DNA of 64,000 nucleotides. Source: Siphonodentalium dalli. Lineage: Eukaryota > Mollusca > Scaphopoda > Gadilida > Siphonodentaliidae. Position 1 is the first letter of the stretch. Every line of letters starts with the position of its first letter. Of the stretch, positions 58,960 through 64,000 are shown piece after piece. Both the position numbers and the translations under genes were made by a program. Below the pieces are notes generated by a model. That model made no database searches. It was not told the origin of the DNA and saw only the letters and a list, made by a program, of their open reading frames with translations. The stretch lies in NCBI GenBank assembly GCA_032622095.1, contig CP136067.1, positions 41,893,549 to 41,957,548 on the forward strand, written 5' to 3'.

Positions 58960-59649
58960 CTGAAACATAGGTGGAAATTTGTTTGCGCCTGTACATTCGG
59001 TTTTGTCCCAGAACTGATTTTACGCACATTTGACTGTGTGTCGACGATATGCGGAGGAGTTGGAGGATCCACGTGCAGCAATATACCATATTTAGAGCAA
59101 TTTGTCATTGCTTTCATATTGGTGTGTTGTTGAGTGAACTAGATAATGATATCAGTTTGAAAGTGAAAACCATCGAATTTCGTTATGAATTAACTACAAC
59201 TCGAGATACGTTAATGATGATCTATCTCATCCGGGCCACAATTGAAAGAACAGAATGTTACAAATCCCGATTTCAAGTATACATATAGCTATTTTGTGAC
59301 AAAATACAACTGAAAATGGATTATATTATTTATCTACAATGTCATAATAAAGTGGCATATTTCGATAGTAATTTGCGATATATCTCTCTATATAGCTAAG
59401 ATACAAATTGCCTTGATTGAGAGTGTTAACAGATTGAGGTTCCGGCTTTCATTATGTGGATATAGCAGTTCCTCATCGATCAGAATGCTCGTTTAGATAC
59501 GACTATACCAAATGCGTACACATACGTGTATAACAAATAACGATAGCAGTTCATGGTCGATCAAAATGTTATGTTAATCACACATATATGTTTATAGTAA
59601 TTAGCTAGTGCATGTATGTGTATATATAGTAGTAGAATTATTTACTCAC

Positions 59650-59697
59650 TTGATCCAGTCGGTCGCATCGTTGTCGTCGTTGGTGTCCATGTCCAAG
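59650..59697 (-). CDS. 48-bp Thr-rich cassette exon, copy 9
   Basis: Acceptor TTTATCTTTTAG, donor GTGAGT. Phase 1 reads WTWTPTTTTMRPTGS. ACC to ACA in the second codon is silent in this phase. Confidence 0.6.
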
Positions 59698-60049
59698 CTA
59701 AAAGATAAACAGATGTAATTTTTTTCATTTAACATTAACCTTTCTACATAGTTGAAATTCAATGAATTATAACTTTGTACTTAATTATAATGTGTGTTCA
59801 AGCCGATATTATGGTGTCATTGTCCTATCGTCGCATTACAGTGGGATGTGTATAAAGTGTAACTAGTACCCGAAGAAATGTCAAAACACGACCTTTGAAA
59901 AAGTATAACTTGATCTCTAGATGACATAATAGGCCACGAGTAATCCAGCACAAATCTGTTGTTGCAGCATTTTGTCAGCTATTTAATTGAATCTGCTGTC
60001 AAGATAAGACGATTTAGTATCAACAAGAAATTAAAGCCATATGTCTTAC

Positions 60050-60103
60050 CAGTGGTAAAAACAAGGTAATGATTGAGCTAGTGGTGCGACAGTGTGATAC
60101 AAA
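60050..60103 (-). other. 54-bp cassette, copy 3
   Basis: 54 bp between GCCTGTTTCAG and CACTG/GTAAGA. Same organisation as copy 2. Confidence 0.4.
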
Positions 60104-60793
60104 CTGAAACAGGCGGCAAATTTGTTTGCGCCTGTACATTCCATTTTGTCCCAGAACTGACATACGCCCATTTGACTGTATGTCGACGGTATGCTGAGGA
60201 TGTCAGTGGATCCACATGCAGCAATATACCATGTTCAGAGCAATTTGTCATTGCTTTGATATTGGTGTGTTGTTGAGTGAACTAGATAATAATATCAGTT
60301 TACAAGTGAAAACCATCGAATTTCGTTATGAATTAACTACAACTCGAGATACGTTAATGATGATCTATCTCACCCGGGCCACAATTAAAACAACATAATG
60401 TTTATAAATCCAGATTTCAAGATTACATATAGCTATTTTGTGACAAAATACAATTGAAAATGGATTATATTATTTCTCTACAATGTCATAATAAAGTGGC
60501 ATATTTCGATAGTAATTTGCGATATATCTCTCTATATAGATAAGATACAAATTGCCTTGATTGAGAGTGTTAAAAGATTGAGGTTCCGGCTTTCATTGTG
60601 TGGATATAGCAGTTCCTCATCGATCAGAATTCTCGTTTAGATACGACTATACCAAATGCGTGCACATACGTGTATAACAAATAACGATAGCAGTTCATGG
60701 TCGATCAAAATGTTATGTTAATCACACATATATGTTTATAGTAATTAGCTAGTGCAAGTATGTGTATATATAGTAGTAGAATTATTTACTCAC

Positions 60794-60841
60794 TTGATCC
60801 AGTCGGTCGCATCGTTGTCGTCGTTGGTGCCCAGGTCCAAG
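60794..60841 (-). CDS. 48-bp Thr-rich cassette exon, copy 10
   Basis: Acceptor TTTATCTTTTAG, donor GTGAGT. Phase 1 reads WTWAPTTTTMRPTGS. Confidence 0.6.
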
Positions 60842-61192
60842 CTAAAAGATAAACAGATGTAATTTTTTCATTTAACATTAACCTTTCTACATAGTTGAAA
60901 TTCAATGAAATATAACTTTGTACTTAATTATAATGTGTGTTCAAGTCGATATTATGGTGTCATTGTCCTATCGTCGCATTGCAGTGGGATGTGTATAAAG
61001 TGTAACTAGTACCCGAAGAGATGTCAAAACACGACCTTTGAAAAAGTATAACTTGATCTCTAGATGACCTAATAGGCCACGAGTAATCCAGCACAAATCT
61101 GTTGTTGCAACATTTTGTCAGCTATTTAATTGAATCTGCTGTCAAGATAAGACGATTTAGTATCAACAAGAAATTAAAGCCATATGTCTTAC

Positions 61193-61246
61193 CAGTGGTA
61201 AAAACAAGGTAATGATTGAGCTAGTGGTGCGACAGTGTGATACACA
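61193..61246 (-). other. 54-bp cassette, copy 4
   Basis: 54 bp between CCTCTGTTTCAG and CACTG/GTAAGA, as in copy 3. Confidence 0.4.
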
Positions 61247-61939
61247 CTGAAACAGAGGCGGCAAATTTGTTTGCGCCTGTACATTCCGTTTTGTCCCAGA
61301 ACTGACTTACGCCCATTTGACTGTATGTCGACGGTATGCTGATGATGTCAGTGGATCCACATGCAGCAATATACCATGTTCAGAGCAATTTGTCATTGCT
61401 TTGATATTGGTGTGTTGTTGAGAGAACTAGATAATAATATCAGTTTACAAGTGAAAACCATCGAATTTCGTTATGAATTAACTACAACACGAGGTACGTT
61501 AATGATGATCTATCTCACCCGGGCCACAATTAAAACAACATAATGTTTATAAATCTCGATTTCAAGATTACATATAGCTATTTTGTGACCAAATACAATT
61601 GAAAATGGATTATATTATTTCTCTACAATGTCATAATTAAGTGGCATATTTCGATAGTAATTTGCGATATATCTCTCTATATAGCTAAGGTACAAATTGC
61701 CTTGATTGAGAGTGTTAACAAGCTTGAGGTTCCGGCTTTCATTGTGTGGATATAGCAGTTCCTCATCGATCAGAATGCTCGTTTAGATACGACTATACCA
61801 AATGCGTGCACATACGTGTATAACAAATAACGATAGCAGTTCATGGTCGATCAAAATGTTCTGTAAATCACATATATATGTTTATAGTAATTAGCTAGTG
61901 CATGTATGTGTATTTATAGTAGTATAATTATTTACTCAC

Positions 61940-61987
61940 TTGATCCAGTCGGTCGCATCGTTGTCGTTGTTGGTGCCCAGGTCCAAG
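61940..61987 (-). CDS. 48-bp Thr-rich cassette exon, copy 11
   Basis: Acceptor TTTATCTTTTAG, donor GTGAGT. Phase 1 reads WTWAPTTTTMRPTGS. ACG to ACA is silent in phase 1 but would change Asp to Asn in phase 2. The most upstream intact copy in the window. Confidence 0.6.
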
Positions 61988-62340
61988 CTAAAAGATAAAC
62001 AGATGTAATTTTTTTCATTTAACATTAACCTTTCTACATAGTTGAAATTCAATGAATTATAACTTTGTATTTACTTATAATGGATGTACAAGTCGATATT
62101 ATGGTGTCATTGTCCTATCGTCGCATTACAGTGTGTTGTGTATAAAGTGTAACTAGTACTCGAAGAGATGTCAAAACACGACCTTTGAAAAAGTATAACT
62201 TGATCTCTAGATGACCTAATATGCCACGAGTAATCCAGCAAAAATATGTTGTTGCAACACTTTGTCAGCTATTTAATTTAATCTGCTGTCAAGATAAGAC
62301 GATTTAGTATCAACAAGAAATTCAAAGCAGTATGTCTTAC

Positions 62341-62393
62341 CAGTGGTAAAAAAAGGTAATGATTGAGCTAGTGGTGTGACAATTTGATGCCAA
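62341..62393 (-). pseudogene. 54-bp cassette, copy 5, one base short
   Basis: Splice signals as in the others, but an A-run change leaves 53 bp, so phase symmetry is lost. Confidence 0.4.
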
Positions 62394-63079
62394 CTGAAAC
62401 ATAGGTGGAAATTTGTTTGCGCCTGTACATTCGGTTTTGTCCCAGAACTGACTTACGCCCATTTGACTGTGTGTCGACGATATGCGGAGGAGTTGGCGGA
62501 TCCACGTGCAACAATATACCATATTCAGAGCAAATTGTCATTGCTTTGATATTGGTGTGTTATTGAGTGAACTAGATAATGATATCAGTTTTCAAGTGAA
62601 AACCATCGAATTTCGTTATGAATTAACTACAACTCGAGATACGTTAATGATGATCTATCTCATCCGGGCCACAATTGAAAGAACAGAATGTTACAAATCC
62701 CGATTTCAAGTATACATATAGCTATTTTGTGACAAATTACAATAAAGGTTAAAATGGGGTATATTATTCATCTATAAATGCATCATGGAGTAGTATATTT
62801 CGATAGTAATTTGCTAAAAAAATAAACAGGTGTAGTTTTATCATTGAAATTCGATGAATTATATAACTTTCTACTCCAATTATAATGTGGACACAAATTC
62901 ACTTCTTACAATGTTCTTTACAACAAGATCGTCGTCTTTTACTTAGTGAGGTTCAGTGGTCTGTTGAAGTTTAATATAATTTTAACCACAATGCTATACG
63001 ATATCATTGTCATATTGTCATCGTATAGCCAAAATGACGTAAGTTGACTTTGATGATTCGTTAATGATGGTCTAATATT

Positions 63080-63227
63080 ATCCATCATGACATGGGGTGT
63101 GGGATGGAAAAATCCCACCCGAGGGGCCAGATATTTGGGCCGGACACGAGGCTTGCCGAGTGTCCAGACCAAATATCTGGCCCCGAGGGTGAGATTTTCC
63201 CATCCCACACCCCAGTTCATGATGGAT
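63080..63227. repeat. Foldback palindrome
   Basis: ATCCATCATGA...GGGGTGTGGGATGG at the left pairs with CCATCCCACACCCC...TCATGATGGAT at the right. The centre is CCAGATATTTGGGCCGGACA with its complement. Few mismatches. GC-rich relative to its surroundings and with the CACCCGAGGG word also found in the palindrome at 44741. The overlapping ORFs on both strands are palindrome artefacts. Confidence 0.9.
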
Positions 63228-64000
63228 CATTTTTCTCCCAACCCAAGAGCCTCATTCCGATTTTTTGTTTTATACCAATCTTTGGCACATTCCAGTAGCT
63301 TCGTAACGGTATATCTTGGAAGAAATCTGATGCGATATTCGTGATTAACTGGGATGATTTCGGTATATACCAAATATACTGTAAAAACAAAGCGCGTTAC
63401 CCCTGCGCGCAGGGTTAATACGTTACAGTGAAATCGACACGGTCTTGTGAAAACGACACGAATACGTCACATCGTTGCACCTGCATAAATTCCGAGAAAC
63501 GCGCGTATTGATATGAAGTATATACAACTGGACTAATCGTGTTTGTCGTCGGAAATGACCATATCGATACCATTAGAAAAGGAAACATGTGAATATATGA
63601 CAGACAAATGTTAGTTAGACGCGTTCGACGATGACAACTGTTCGAATGTGGAATTATTTCGTTCGTCATTTGTGAAGCGGCTATTGTTTACATGTTACGA
63701 AATGTGCCAGTGGTGCCAGTTTCGCTTGGGGTCTTCCGTTTTATGGAATATGTTCGCAAATTAGTCGTTTATATTTCATGTTATATATGCAACTCTGTGT
63801 CTGCAAGTGAGGTTATGTTGAAGGTTTTTCGTGATCAACAGTTGAGGCTTATCTCCATTTGTATTAGCGTCCACGAATTCGTTCGTATTTATTTACTTGA
63901 AACGTGAAGCGTAACTGGTTGGTCGCCATTGTTTTGATCTGTTTTAGTTCACGCAAAACATGATGACGGATTGTTAAATTAGTTCCGGCTCTTAATTAAA
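63228..64000. other. Stretch without an assignable gene
   Basis: Small ORFs on both strands (63415-63669 minus, 63692-63907 plus) lack recognisable domains or splice context. No repeat was noted. Confidence 0.45.

Larger units (their letters stand above)
58385..62760 (-). repeat. Tandem duplication block 3 (1.145-kb units)
   Basis: Four units at a regular period of 1144-1146 bp (cassettes at 58505, 59650, 60794, 61940), highly similar over their whole length. Read on the minus strand each unit gives: donor-bearing segment, 54-bp cassette, then 48-bp Thr-rich cassette. The right end (62760-63060) is a further diverged unit whose 48-bp cassette has been lost (only CTAAAAAAATAAACAG remains near 62814). 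Confidence 0.95.

Noticed and set aside
62939-63344. Overlapping ORFs on both strands at 63.1 kb
   Set aside because: Mirror readings of the 148-bp palindrome.

Overview
The window looks like AT-rich genomic DNA from an invertebrate animal. The evidence is a multi-exon gene with GT/AG introns of up to about 10 kb, non-LTR retrotransposons, terminal-inverted-repeat MITEs, foldback palindromes and long satellite arrays. There are no bacterial-style operons. A mollusc such as a bivalve would fit, but that is inference; the sequence contains no species marker I can name.

The only cellular gene I can assign lies on the minus strand. Eleven exons between 41978 and 5740 join with fully compatible splice phases and encode a VWDE-like secreted or extracellular protein (von Willebrand factor D and EGF domains). 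In transcription order these are a Cys-rich linker (41978), two exons of the conserved pre-vWD region (40410, 37714), a vWD domain split over four or five exons (36585, 28608, 26838, 21161 and into 18288), post-vWD exons (18288, 17049, 16199) and an EGF module split between 16199 and 5931. Both ends of the gene lie outside what can be read here.

Upstream of the first assigned exon, 45.9-62.8 kb is a set of tandem and dispersed duplications (units of about 1.45 kb, then about 1.145 kb). Each unit carries a 48-bp exon-like cassette with a strong acceptor, a strong donor and phase 1-1 symmetry. It encodes a Trp/Pro/Thr-rich 16-residue segment (W-T-W-A-P-T-T-T-T-M-R-P-T). Ten copies are intact and one is broken. 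Phase 1 is exactly the entry phase of the exon at 41978, so the array could supply a variable-length, O-glycosylatable linker to the VWDE-like protein. This is the most interesting structure in the window. The same units also carry a 54-bp cassette and a less regular donor-bearing segment whose phases do not fit this reading.

The introns hold most of the repeats: a 27-bp minisatellite of about 5.2 kb (10.04-15.29 kb), a 61-bp satellite (19.25-20.90 kb), a 48-bp repeat (17.46-17.79 kb), a Tc1/mariner-like MITE (5.2-5.7 kb), two copies of a piggyBac-like MITE (9.5 and 27.3 kb), a dead jockey/CR1-like LINE (+ strand, 23.7-26.0 kb), a nearly full-length but broken L1/Tx1-like LINE (- strand, 31.4-35.6 kb), a LINE 3' remnant (38.1-38.4 kb) and four foldback palindromes. 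The first 4.3 kb holds copies of a dispersed repeat, a perfectly identical 175-bp inverted pair and one unassigned open segment. The last kilobase shows nothing recognisable beyond a palindrome.
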